A stretch of 5,980 bases of DNA, taken from the NCBI GenBank assembly GCA_946611835.1, contig CAMOEE010000158.1:1-5980 (forward strand). Reading direction: 5' to 3'. A program made the position numbers and the translations under genes. Origin of the DNA: an uncultured Treponema sp. Its GTDB lineage: Bacteria; Spirochaetota; Spirochaetia; Treponematales; Treponemataceae. Positions 1 through 5,980 of this stretch are shown here, piece by piece (within the stretch, counting starts at the first letter, position 1; the number at the start of each line of letters is the position of its first letter). Under the pieces are notes generated by a model. That model was not told the DNA's origin. It worked only from the letters and a program-made list of their open reading frames with translations, and ran no database searches.

Positions 1-19
1 AAGAGATAAGGCCTTAATA

Positions 20-56
20 GCAGAGATTTTTCGCTTGCCGTTTTTGAAAAAAAATT
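20..56 (+). repeat. 37-bp upstream block, copy 1 (before the HD-GYP gene)
   Basis: This block matches positions 2673-2709 at 36 of 37 bases; the only difference is G33 against C2686. Identity stops sharply on both sides. It begins GCAGAGATTTTTC, passes through TTGCCG, and ends in TTTTTG followed by eight A and two T. Both copies lie just upstream of a gene without a Shine-Dalgarno sequence. It may be an upstream promoter element, a regulator-binding site or a member of a dispersed intergenic repeat family; the sequence alone does not decide. The distance from the A-run to the start codon differs between copies (45 against 25 bases), which argues against one fixed -35/-10 arrangement. Confidence 0.85.
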
Positions 57-68
57 GCTTTTTCAAAA
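42..68. repeat. perfect 10-bp inverted repeat upstream of the HD-GYP gene
   Basis: TTTTGAAAAA (42-51) and TTTTTCAAAA (59-68) are exact reverse complements separated by 7 bases. The left arm lies inside the shared 37-bp block. The right arm is unique to this copy and overlaps the candidate -35 box. As RNA it would be a weak, all-A/T hairpin apart from one G-C pair, with no clean T-tract after it, so a terminator is unlikely. As DNA it could be an operator or a bent A-tract. The arms are seen directly; the role is inferred. Confidence 0.5.
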
Positions 69-83
69 TTCCCGTGATATAAT
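55..83 (+). promoter_or_regulatory. candidate sigma70-type promoter of the HD-GYP/lipoprotein operon
   Basis: TTGCTT (55-60) and a perfect TATAAT (78-83) are separated by exactly 17 bases. An A-rich tract (47-54) lies immediately upstream, where an UP element would sit. Transcription would be expected to start around 89-91, one to three bases before the GTG start at 92, giving a nearly leaderless mRNA. The -10 match is strong and the -35 match is only three of six. Confidence 0.55.
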
Positions 84-91
84 TATTTCTT

Positions 92-1414
92 GTGAGAAAG
101 AGTCTTTCAATAAGCGCCTTAGTTGTTATTTTTGTCGCGGAGCTGTCAGGTATTTTGGGGATTATCTATCTCCGTCATAGCATGGATGAACAGACGAAGC
201 TGTTTAACTCCATGGTAGAGCAGGTTTTTAATGCCGAAAATGATGTCGAGAAAATCAGAAGTCATCTGTACAAATATGAAAATTACATGTCTTCCATCAT
301 TACTTCTTTCAGAATTGATAATAATGCTGTTCTGCAGGTCCTTAATGACACTGAGCTCGAGATTCGAAATCAGCTTGTGATACATTCCGAAATCATGAAA
401 AAGATGGAATTCGGCTCTGAGAAGGAGCGGCTCTTCCGCAGCGTTAACGATGATGTCCTCAGATACCTGAATTTCAATGTCGTCCTGCTTTCCATGTATG
501 ACACCGAAAGCAAGGAGGCTCTTTCCCAATACACCGAAAGATTTATTATGCCTCTTGTTGAGAATGTCAATCACAGCATAGATTCCCTGTCAAAAATCCT
601 CAAAGTTTATATAAGCAAGCAGAAAATAGCTGTTCAGGCTGATTTGCGTGAGTCACGAATCGCTTCTGTTGTCGTACTGGTCGTGATTATTTTTTCTGTA
701 ATCGTCAGCATAATTTACAGCCACCGTGTCCTTAAGGAACTTGAGGAAAAGAATCGCTTCTTCATGCGTAAGTCTGAGGCAAGCGAAATGCGAATCTCAG
801 AAATTCAGTACAACACTATCGTAGGTATCTCGGATCTTGTTGAGAGCCGCAGCGGTGAGACAGGGCAGCATGTAAAGCGAACCAGCCATCTTGTGAACAT
901 GATTCTTCTTCAGGCAAAAAAGAAGGGAAAGTGGGCCGATATTCTCACTGATTCTTTCATCGAAAATGTGACCCGGGCGGCTCCAATGCATGATTTGGGA
1001 AAGATTGTTATTCCGGACGCAATACTGAACAAGCCTGGAAAATTAACGGACGAAGAATTTGAGATTATGAAGAGCCATGCCGAGGCAGGCGGGAAAATCG
1101 TGCATGATATTATAGGCGGTGTCGCAGAAAAGGATTATGTTGACATTGCCTCGGACATTGCAAGTTTCCATCACGAAAAGTGGAACGGAAAGGGCTATCC
1201 GACCGGCAAGAAGGGAAATGAGATTCCTCTTTGCGCAAGGATTATGGCTGTTGCCGATGTGTTTGATGCCCTTGTTTCTGAGCGCTGCTACAAAAAGCCG
1301 ATGAGCTATGACGATGCCTTCGCGCTGATTGAGCGTGAAGCAGGCCAGCATTTTGACCCTGATGTTGTGGAATTATTTCTTGAGCTAAAGGATAGGATTT
1401 ATGCGGAAAAATAA
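92..1414 (+). CDS. membrane-anchored HD-GYP domain cyclic-di-GMP phosphodiesterase with extracytoplasmic sensor
   Basis: This 440-residue protein is predicted to hydrolyse cyclic-di-GMP at the inner face of the cytoplasmic membrane. A membrane segment (about 7-27) and a second (about 191-209) bracket a mostly helical region of about 160 residues, which resembles a four-helix-bundle sensor but has no signature I can name. A short linker with no evident HAMP domain leads to an HD-GYP domain (about 235-435). The family's metal-site and signature residues are present: GETGQH with H260, the HD pair H300-D301 in HDLGK, H329, HHEKWNGKGYP (360-370) and VADVFDAL with D389. I expect it to be active. 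The GTG start is the first usable codon after an in-frame TAA at 80-82, and starting later would remove the first membrane segment. There is no Shine-Dalgarno sequence. The gene overlaps the downstream lipoprotein gene by 14 bases, so the two are probably co-transcribed. The ligand is unknown. Confidence 0.92.
   Translation: MRKSLSISALVVIFVAELSGILGIIYLRHSMDEQTKLFNSMVEQVFNAENDVEKIRSHLYKYENYMSSIITSFRIDNNAVLQVLNDTELEIRNQLVIHSEIMKKMEFGSEKERLFRSVNDDVLRYLNFNVVLLSMYDTESKEALSQYTERFIMPLVENVNHSIDSLSKILKVYISKQKIAVQADLRESRIASVVVLVVIIFSVIVSIIYSHRVLKELEEKNRFFMRKSEASEMRISEIQYNTIVGISDLVESRSGETGQHVKRTSHLVNMILLQAKKKGKWADILTDSFIENVTRAAPMHDLGKIVIPDAILNKPGKLTDEEFEIMKSHAEAGGKIVHDIIGGVAEKDYVDIASDIASFHHEKWNGKGYPTGKKGNEIPLCARIMAVADVFDALVSERCYKKPMSYDDAFALIEREAGQHFDPDVVELFLELKDRIYAEK
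1387..1392 (+). promoter_or_regulatory. ribosome-binding site of the solute-binding lipoprotein gene
   Basis: AAAGGA lies 8 bases before the ATG at 1401, inside the last codons of the HD-GYP gene. It fixes the ATG at 1401 as the start and supports translational coupling of the two overlapping genes. Confidence 0.7.
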
Positions 1415-2651
1415 GCTCTTTTCTTTTATTTTTGTTCTCTTCTCCCTGATTTGCCTGCTGTTTTTTCCGGCCTGCTCTAACTTTGGCAGCAAAAAGGTCT
1501 CAACTGTCAGATTCTCCTGGTGGGGAAGCCAGACTCGACATGAATATACCCTGGACGGACTCAAGCAGTTCGAGGCGCTTAATCCTTCAATAAAAGTCCT
1601 CCCCGAATACGATACCTGGGTAAGCTACGAGAAGAATTTTGGTGACATGATTTTATCGGGGAAATGTGCTGACGTCATGCAGATAAATTTTGACTGGCTC
1701 ATGAAGTATTCTCCTGACGGCTCGGCCTTTTACGACCTCAGCAAGCTCTCTGATTATATAGACCTTTACAATTTCACCCTTGATGATCTTGCATATGGTA
1801 GTGTCAATGGAAAACTGAATGCGATTCCGATTTCCTTTAATACCGCCCTCCCTGTTTATGATAAAAAAATTCTTGACCAGAACGGACTCAAGATTCCTTC
1901 GACATGGGACGAGCTTTTTATGGTGGCAAAAGTCCTTAATAAGAATGAAATGTCAGTTTTTACGATAAGTACCCGCCACCTTTTTTTCCTGTCGCTTGCC
2001 TGGTTCGAGCAGACTTTCTCAAAGAAATTGTTTTCTCAAGACGGTAAGTTGAATATTTCTGAGGCTGAGATAGGTGAAATCTTTGAATTCGTTAGGCGGC
2101 TTGTCGATGAAAATGTGGTTTATTCCCCGGCCAATGGCTTCAATCTCAGTGCTGTCAGGGAGAAAAAAGTTGCGGGCGCATTCATGTGGTGCAGCGAGGC
2201 TTCACGGGTTCTTGACGAAATCAATTCTCAGAATGGAAACTGTGTCCTTGGAAATTTCATAAATACTCCGGGGGCTAGTGAGTCCGGCTGGTACTTAAAG
2301 CCTGCCAGCCTTTATGCTATTAAAGGTGACTGCAAGCATCCGAAAGAGGCCGCAAAACTTGTGAATTATCTTCTCAACAGCGAGGATTTTGCCCTTCTTC
2401 AAAAGAATGAGAAAGGCGTTCCCGTGAGTAACCGTGCTTTGACAGCCCTCATGAAAAACAAGCAACTTGAATCCATGCAGTATACGGCCCTTATGAAAAT
2501 CCGTTTCAACAGTGCGGCTATAAATTTCATGCTTCCTGTCATGGAGGCTCCGTTCGTGATAGATTCTTTCTCTGAAAACGCCTTCGCATACATTGAGGGG
2601 AGCAAGAGCAAAAAAGAGGCTGCCGAAGGATTCTTGAAAGGCTTGAAGTGA
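1401..2651 (+). CDS. extracellular solute-binding lipoprotein, family 1 (sugar-ABC type)
   Basis: This 416-residue protein is a predicted membrane-anchored binding lipoprotein for a small solute, probably a sugar or oligosaccharide. It has a basic start, a hydrophobic stretch (about 6-22) and a lipobox ending at Cys25 (FFPAC). Phe at -3 is unusual for enterobacteria but tolerated in spirochaetes. The mature part shows features of the sugar-binding family: SWWGSQTRHEYTL (39-51), EYDTW (69-73), ADVMQINFDWL (90-100), and near the C-terminus EAAKLVNYLLNSEDF (316-330) and GVPVSNRA (339-346). Length is normal and the gene is intact. It overlaps the HD-GYP gene by 14 bases. No permease or ATPase gene follows: the next gene is clpC after 73 bases. 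It may therefore bind for a transporter encoded elsewhere or act as ligand receptor for the HD-GYP partner. Family assignment is secure; substrate and partner are not. Confidence 0.9.
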   Translation: MRKNKLFSFIFVLFSLICLLFFPACSNFGSKKVSTVRFSWWGSQTRHEYTLDGLKQFEALNPSIKVLPEYDTWVSYEKNFGDMILSGKCADVMQINFDWLMKYSPDGSAFYDLSKLSDYIDLYNFTLDDLAYGSVNGKLNAIPISFNTALPVYDKKILDQNGLKIPSTWDELFMVAKVLNKNEMSVFTISTRHLFFLSLAWFEQTFSKKLFSQDGKLNISEAEIGEIFEFVRRLVDENVVYSPANGFNLSAVREKKVAGAFMWCSEASRVLDEINSQNGNCVLGNFINTPGASESGWYLKPASLYAIKGDCKHPKEAAKLVNYLLNSEDFALLQKNEKGVPVSNRALTALMKNKQLESMQYTALMKIRFNSAAINFMLPVMEAPFVIDSFSENAFAYIEGSKSKKEAAEGFLKGLK

Positions 2652-2672
2652 TTTTGACGGGCAGCATGACAG

Positions 2673-2709
2673 GCAGAGATTTTTCCCTTGCCGTTTTTGA
2701 AAAAAAATT
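2673..2709 (+). repeat. 37-bp upstream block, copy 2 (before clpC)
   Basis: This is the second copy of the block at 20-56, with 36 of 37 bases identical. It starts 22 bases after the stop codon of the lipoprotein gene and fills half of the 73-base gap before clpC. In this copy GGCAG (2672-2676) could pair weakly with TTGCC (2688-2692) ahead of a GTTTTTG run. Such a short stem is a poor terminator, and copy 1 pairs less well. A role in clpC transcription is more likely than termination, but this is inference. Confidence 0.85.
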
Positions 2710-2716
2710 TTATCTT
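2688..2716 (+). promoter_or_regulatory. candidate promoter of clpC within the shared block
   Basis: TTGCCG (2688-2693) lies 17 bases from TATCTT (2711-2716, four of six consensus bases). Transcription would start near 2722-2724, almost at the ATG at 2725. TATTAT at 2717-2722 is an alternative -10 box, but it would place the start of transcription inside the gene. No CIRCE (HrcA) element and no CtsR-type heptad repeat is present. The call is weaker than that for the first promoter. Confidence 0.35.
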
Positions 2717-2724
2717 TATTATAT

Positions 2725-5247
2725 ATGAAAGGTCTTTCACAAAAAGCACAGCGACTTCTTACAGATTATGCCCAGACAGAAGGGCGGAACAGCGGGTTGG
2801 GTGAACTTTTACCCGAGCATGTGATTCTTGCCATGCTTAAAGATGCCGACAGCATGGGGTTCAGTGCCCTCAAATCTTTGAACATAAATATACTCTCTTT
2901 CCAGCTTCTTTTGGAGCAGTTTCTTTCAGGAATTCAGCGGGTTGCAAATCCGCCCACTTTTTCGGCTCTTCCGCCAAGCAGGCGCTTAAGAACCCTTCTT
3001 GATGTATCTGTGATTGAGTCTCGTTCCCTCAGAAGCGAATATGTGGGAACGGAGCATCTTCTTCTTGCGGCAATCCGAGAGGAAAATTCAGCCTCCTACA
3101 GATTTTTTGAGCGCTCCTCGATTTCCCTTGATACCGTTAGAAATGTTATCCGTGACTTGACCAGCGAGAATGGTGGCGAGGAAGCGGGCGGCGATAGATC
3201 TGAGGCGGAATTCGCAAATGCCCGCAATAACGAGAACCCCAATCAGAAGAAAAAGTCCTTCCTTGCGGAATTCAGCCGTGATTTGACTGACCTTGCCAAA
3301 AAAGGCGAGCTTGATCCTGTAATCGGCCGTTCAAGTGAAATTGAGCGGGTAGTGCAGATTTTGAGCCGCCGCACAAAGAACAATCCTATCCTTGTGGGTG
3401 AGCCTGGTGTGGGTAAAACTTCGGTTGCCGAGGGGCTTGCTCACAGAATTGCCAGCGGAGAGGTTCCTTACAATCTTTTACAGAAGCGTGTTCTTCTTCT
3501 GGACATTACGGCCATGGTCGCAGGCACTAAATATCGCGGTGACTTTGAGGAGCGCATGAAGCGCATGATGAAGGAAGTCAAGGAATCCAAGGACATAATT
3601 CTTTTCATCGATGAGCTTCACATGATTATCGGTGCGGGAAGCCCGGACGGAACGATGGACGCAAGCAATATATTAAAGCCGGCCCTTTCCCGTGGGGAGC
3701 TTCAGCTTTTGGGAGCCACAACTTACAAAGAATACCGCAAGCACATTGAAAAAGACTCAGCTCTTGCCAGAAGATTTCAGATTGTCAAAATCGAAGAGCC
3801 TTCAACCGAGGACACAATCAAGATTCTCAACGGACTCAAAGCAAAATATGAGGAATTCCACAATGTCACTTACGATGAAGGCACAATCGAAGCAATCGTA
3901 AAGCTTTCTTCCCGCTATATCCCGGAGAAATTCCAGCCGGACAAGGCCATTGACTTGTTGGACGAGGCCGGAAGCGCAAAGAAAATTGCTTCTGAGTCAA
4001 GGCCGACTGAGCTTGCCGAGCTTGAAAAATCAATCGAAGATTTGAGCCACGAAAAGGAACTCCTGGTTCAGAATCAGGATTATGAGCGGGCGGCCCAGAT
4101 CCGTGACAAAGTTCGTGATTTAAAGCAGAAACTTGACGACTTTAACAATTACTGGAAGAACAACGCAGTCACCGTGCGAAAACATGTAACTGACCGTGAC
4201 ATAGCAAAAATTATCTCCGAGATGACCGGGATCCCGGCCGGGCAGCTTGACTCAAACGAAGCAGGCCGTTTGCTCGACATGGAAAAAGAAATCCACAAGG
4301 ATGTTATCGGTCAGGACGAGGCTGTAAAATACCTTTCAAGCGCAATCCGCCGAAGCCGTGCCGGGGTTTCTTCACCAAACAGACCTCTTGGCTCCTTCAT
4401 CTTTTTGGGACCTACGGGCGTGGGAAAAACTCAGCTTGCAAAAGCCATGGCAAAATTCCTCTTTGGCACGGAAGATTCTTTAATCCGAATCGATATGTCA
4501 GATTTTATGGAAAAGCATACTTCAAGCCGACTTGTAGGCTCGGCTCCGGGCTATGTCGGCTACGAAGAGGGCGGTATGCTCACAAACAAAGTTTTGCAGA
4601 AGCCGTACTCCGTAGTTCTTTTTGACGAAATCGAAAAGGCTCATAATGAAGTCTTCAATCTCCTCTTGCAGATTCTTGAAGAGGGCGAGCTTACGGACAA
4701 CCTGGGCCACACTGTAAACTTCCGCAATACTGTAATCATCATGACAAGTAACGCCGGTGCCCGTTCAATCACGGCCGATAAAAAACTCGGCTTTGCCCAG
4801 CTCGATGACGGATTCTTGCCGCCAGCCGAAATTAAGGCGAACGCAATGGAAGAACTCAAACGAATCATGGCACCTGAGCTTATCAACCGAATCGACGACA
4901 TCGTGGTCTTCAATCCGTTAAAGCGCGATGAAATCTCAAAAATCCTCGACATCCAGATTGCAGAGCTTGAAAATCGGCTCTCAGAAAAGAACATTCATCT
5001 TTCAATAAAGCCAAAAGCCCGTGATTACCTTCTCGACCACGGCTACGAGCCAAGCATGGGGGCACGCCCGATGCGCCGCCTGATTCAAAATGAAATCGAA
5101 GACCAGCTTGCAACCCTTATCCTGGGCGGGAAAGTGGGCGAGAGCGGGGAAGTCGAAGTGACTTTTGAGAAAGAAAAGCTCCTTGTGAAGGCAGCCAGGG
5201 AAAAACGAAGCCGAGTGCCTGCTGTGCAAACTGAGCCTAAGCTGTAA
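2725..5247 (+). CDS. clpC: ClpC-type AAA+ unfoldase, ATPase subunit of the Clp protease
   Basis: This 840-residue protein is a complete class I Clp/Hsp100 ATPase that should unfold proteins and feed them to ClpP in the cytoplasm. In order it shows: a double Clp-N domain (about 1-145, with PEHVILAML and TEHLLLAAI); a polar linker (about 146-178); AAA+ module 1 with Walker A GEPGVGKTS (225-233), Walker B IILFIDELH (291-299) and arginine finger ALARRF (346-351); a short UVR-like middle segment (about 432-472, with DYERAAQIRDKV); AAA+ module 2 with Walker A GPTGVGKTQ (562-570), Walker B VVLFDEIEKAH (630-640), arginine finger ELINRID (718-724) and sensor-2 GARPMRR (779-785). The short UVR segment instead of a long coiled coil separates it from ClpB. 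KKLGF (686-690) matches the ClpP-docking loop. The ATG is the only usable start after an in-frame TGA at 2698-2700, and it gives a normal Clp-N start. There is no Shine-Dalgarno sequence. No ctsR, mcsA or mcsB is adjacent. Its 3' end overlaps the convergent toxin gene by 11 bases. Confidence 0.95.
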   Translation: MKGLSQKAQRLLTDYAQTEGRNSGLGELLPEHVILAMLKDADSMGFSALKSLNINILSFQLLLEQFLSGIQRVANPPTFSALPPSRRLRTLLDVSVIESRSLRSEYVGTEHLLLAAIREENSASYRFFERSSISLDTVRNVIRDLTSENGGEEAGGDRSEAEFANARNNENPNQKKKSFLAEFSRDLTDLAKKGELDPVIGRSSEIERVVQILSRRTKNNPILVGEPGVGKTSVAEGLAHRIASGEVPYNLLQKRVLLLDITAMVAGTKYRGDFEERMKRMMKEVKESKDIILFIDELHMIIGAGSPDGTMDASNILKPALSRGELQLLGATTYKEYRKHIEKDSALARRFQIVKIEEPSTEDTIKILNGLKAKYEEFHNVTYDEGTIEAIVKLSSRYIPEKFQPDKAIDLLDEAGSAKKIASESRPTELAELEKSIEDLSHEKELLVQNQDYERAAQIRDKVRDLKQKLDDFNNYWKNNAVTVRKHVTDRDIAKIISEMTGIPAGQLDSNEAGRLLDMEKEIHKDVIGQDEAVKYLSSAIRRSRAGVSSPNRPLGSFIFLGPTGVGKTQLAKAMAKFLFGTEDSLIRIDMSDFMEKHTSSRLVGSAPGYVGYEEGGMLTNKVLQKPYSVVLFDEIEKAHNEVFNLLLQILEEGELTDNLGHTVNFRNTVIIMTSNAGARSITADKKLGFAQLDDGFLPPAEIKANAMEELKRIMAPELINRIDDIVVFNPLKRDEISKILDIQIAELENRLSEKNIHLSIKPKARDYLLDHGYEPSMGARPMRRLIQNEIEDQLATLILGGKVGESGEVEVTFEKEKLLVKAAREKRSRVPAVQTEPKL

Positions 5248-5665
5248 ACCAGTCTTCTACCCGCAAAAATGACTTTTCTCTCATTGGTTCAAAATCCGCA
5301 ATATTGTGGGTGACAAGAACCATTCCGTTTGAAATCGCCGTTGCTGCGATTTGTGAATCGTAAAATGGGAGAGTGTGTCCTTCCTTTTCGGCATTGGCCT
5401 GCATTTCTCCGCAGATTTGGGAAGCAAACTTGTTGTATGAGATGACTTCCGTGTTTGCCTCAAAGTTTTCGATAAAACTCTGAAGAGTGGCTTTTCTTTT
5501 TCCTTCTGGCAGTCGTGAAACTCCTCTGGTAAGCTCCTGCCATGTGATTGCAGAAATCGCACATAAATTCTTTCGTGCCTGATAAAATTCTAAGACCTGC
5601 GGATTTGGATTTGCCTTAGAAAATTCTGAGACGATATTGGTGTCTAATAAATATGTTTTTTTCAT
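5237..5665 (-). CDS. vapC: VapC-type PIN-domain ribonuclease toxin
   Basis: This 142-residue protein is the toxin of a type II toxin-antitoxin pair, predicted to be a metal-dependent endoribonuclease that cuts RNA when released from its antitoxin. It has normal PIN-toxin length and the expected acidic residues: D8 in YLLDTN, E44 in TWQELTRG, D103 in PFYDSQIAATA, and the fourth-position region THNIADF (N121, D124). All are intact, so it is probably active. VapC toxins with known targets cut tRNA or rRNA; the target here cannot be read from sequence. It starts with ATG behind a strong Shine-Dalgarno sequence, 21 bases after the antitoxin stop codon, so the two form one operon. Its TAG stop lies inside the 3' end of clpC on the opposite strand. 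Confidence 0.92.
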   Translation of the reverse strand: MKKTYLLDTNIVSEFSKANPNPQVLEFYQARKNLCAISAITWQELTRGVSRLPEGKRKATLQSFIENFEANTEVISYNKFASQICGEMQANAEKEGHTLPFYDSQIAATAISNGMVLVTHNIADFEPMREKSFLRVEDWFTA

Positions 5666-5671
5666 AATTCT

Positions 5672-5679
5672 TCTCCTTT
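5672..5679 (-). promoter_or_regulatory. ribosome-binding site of the toxin gene
   Basis: On the minus strand AAAGGAGA lies in the 21-base gap between the antitoxin stop and the toxin ATG, with the AGGAG core 7 bases from the start. The toxin therefore has its own strong translation signal and does not depend on stop-start overlap with the antitoxin gene. Confidence 0.75.
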
Positions 5680-5686
5680 TATAAAA

Positions 5687-5953
5687 TTAGGCCCACGGGT
5701 CTTTTGAATAATCCGGGCATTCCCTTGATGGGGCAAAATCCAATCCTGAATCATCAAGTACATCTGCATTTTCTTTGCGCCACTTTGAAAGCCAGTCTAC
5801 TTCTTTTGAAGATTTGCTTTCGTATTCCGCATAGCTGATGATTACAGCAACCGGCTTGTCATACCTGGTGAGGGCAATTACTTCGCCTTCTTCTGCGCTT
5901 TTGACAAGAGCCGAAAAATTGTTGCGTGCTTCATAAATTGATGTCTTGCACAT
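5687..5953 (-). CDS. Phd/YefM-type antitoxin of the PIN-toxin pair
   Basis: This 88-residue protein is predicted to neutralise the downstream PIN toxin by direct binding and to repress its own operon. The N-terminal half shows the Phd/YefM DNA-binding and dimer fold: SIYEARNNFSALVKSAEEGE (5-24), then ALTRYDKPVAVIISYAEYE (27-45). The C-terminal half (about 46-88) is polar, rich in Trp, Asp and Ser, and matches no motif I recognise; this is the usual place for the toxin-binding tail. The ATG lies 5 bases after AAAAGGAGG. Antitoxin-first order and the 21-base gap to the toxin gene fit a type II module. Such antitoxins are commonly degraded by Lon or Clp proteases, but a link to the neighbouring clpC is only conjecture. 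The promoter is not visible; it should lie at or beyond the right edge of the window. Confidence 0.88.
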   Translation of the reverse strand: MCKTSIYEARNNFSALVKSAEEGEVIALTRYDKPVAVIISYAEYESKSSKEVDWLSKWRKENADVLDDSGLDFAPSRECPDYSKDPWA

Positions 5954-5958
5954 ATATG

Positions 5959-5967
5959 CCTCCTTTT
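5959..5967 (-). promoter_or_regulatory. ribosome-binding site of the antitoxin gene
   Basis: AAAAGGAGG on the minus strand lies 5 bases before the ATG. Between them, overlapping the start codon, is the 8-base palindrome CATATATG (5951-5958). It could be part of an autoregulatory operator, but a palindrome this short may be chance. Confidence 0.7.
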
Positions 5968-5980
5968 GAAAGAAGTTTTG

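Noticed and set aside
2..82. An open frame from the left edge to a TAA at 80-82, possibly the 3' end of an upstream gene.
   Set aside because: It runs through the 37-bp block, whose second copy is clearly intergenic, and its A/T-rich translation looks non-coding. The other forward frames stop at 7-9 and 15-17, so an upstream gene may end there, but too little is visible to annotate it.
2652..2724. A rho-independent terminator after the lipoprotein gene.
   Set aside because: The best stem (2672-2676 with 2688-2692) has only four or five pairs, a loop of 11 bases and a short T-run. The region is better explained by the repeated block.
2652..2724. CIRCE or CtsR operator in front of clpC.
   Set aside because: Neither the paired TTAGCACTC/GAGTGCTAA arms nor GGTCAAA direct repeats are present.
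4641..4994. A 117-residue minus-strand reading frame inside clpC, and similar frames elsewhere.
   Set aside because: It lies antisense to the conserved AAA+ module 2, has no ribosome-binding site I can see, and gives a low-complexity Ser/Arg-rich translation. It is a shadow of the real gene.
2725..5247. ClpB or ClpA identity for the AAA+ protein.
   Set aside because: The middle segment is a short UVR-like stretch and not the long ClpB coiled coil. ClpA lacks such a segment. The double Clp-N domain and LGF loop fit ClpC.
5237..5953. A novel defence or mobile element at the right end.
   Set aside because: The two genes are fully explained as a common type II toxin-antitoxin pair. No integrase, transposase, terminal repeats or attachment site is visible in the window.

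Overview
The window reads as a chromosomal stretch of a spirochaete, most likely a Treponema-like host-associated species. This is inferred from protein character and composition: moderate GC, a lipoprotein signal with a relaxed lipobox, a membrane HD-GYP protein, and a ClpC whose gene is not beside ctsR or mcsAB. No rRNA or other marker fixes the taxon. Five protein genes fill almost all of the 5,980 bases, and no gap exceeds about 90 bases. I see no RNA gene, insertion sequence or CRISPR array.

Positions 92-2651 (+) hold a two-gene unit. The first gene encodes a membrane-anchored HD-GYP phosphodiesterase, predicted to degrade cyclic-di-GMP, with an extracytoplasmic sensor region of about 160 residues. 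Its 3' end overlaps by 14 bases a gene for a family-1 solute-binding lipoprotein of the sugar-ABC type. No permease or ATPase gene follows. The lipoprotein could therefore feed ligand information to the HD-GYP sensor, or serve a transporter encoded elsewhere.

Positions 2725-5247 (+) hold a complete clpC. It has a double Clp-N domain, two AAA+ modules, a short UVR-type middle segment and an LGF loop of the kind that docks on ClpP. Both the HD-GYP gene and clpC are preceded by the same 37-base block (36 of 37 identical). Both start codons lack any possible Shine-Dalgarno sequence, since no G occurs in the 15 or 25 bases upstream. In both cases a plausible -10 box sits so close to the start that the transcript would be nearly leaderless. 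The other three genes have clear ribosome-binding sites.

Positions 5237-5953 (-) hold a type II toxin-antitoxin pair: a Phd/YefM-type antitoxin followed by a VapC-type PIN-domain RNase toxin. The toxin gene runs tail-to-tail into clpC and overlaps it by 11 bases, leaving no room for an intergenic terminator. The promoter of the pair lies at or beyond the right edge of the window.

Nothing here is clearly a new system. The best leads are the shared upstream block with its SD-less starts, and the HD-GYP/solute-binding-protein pairing.
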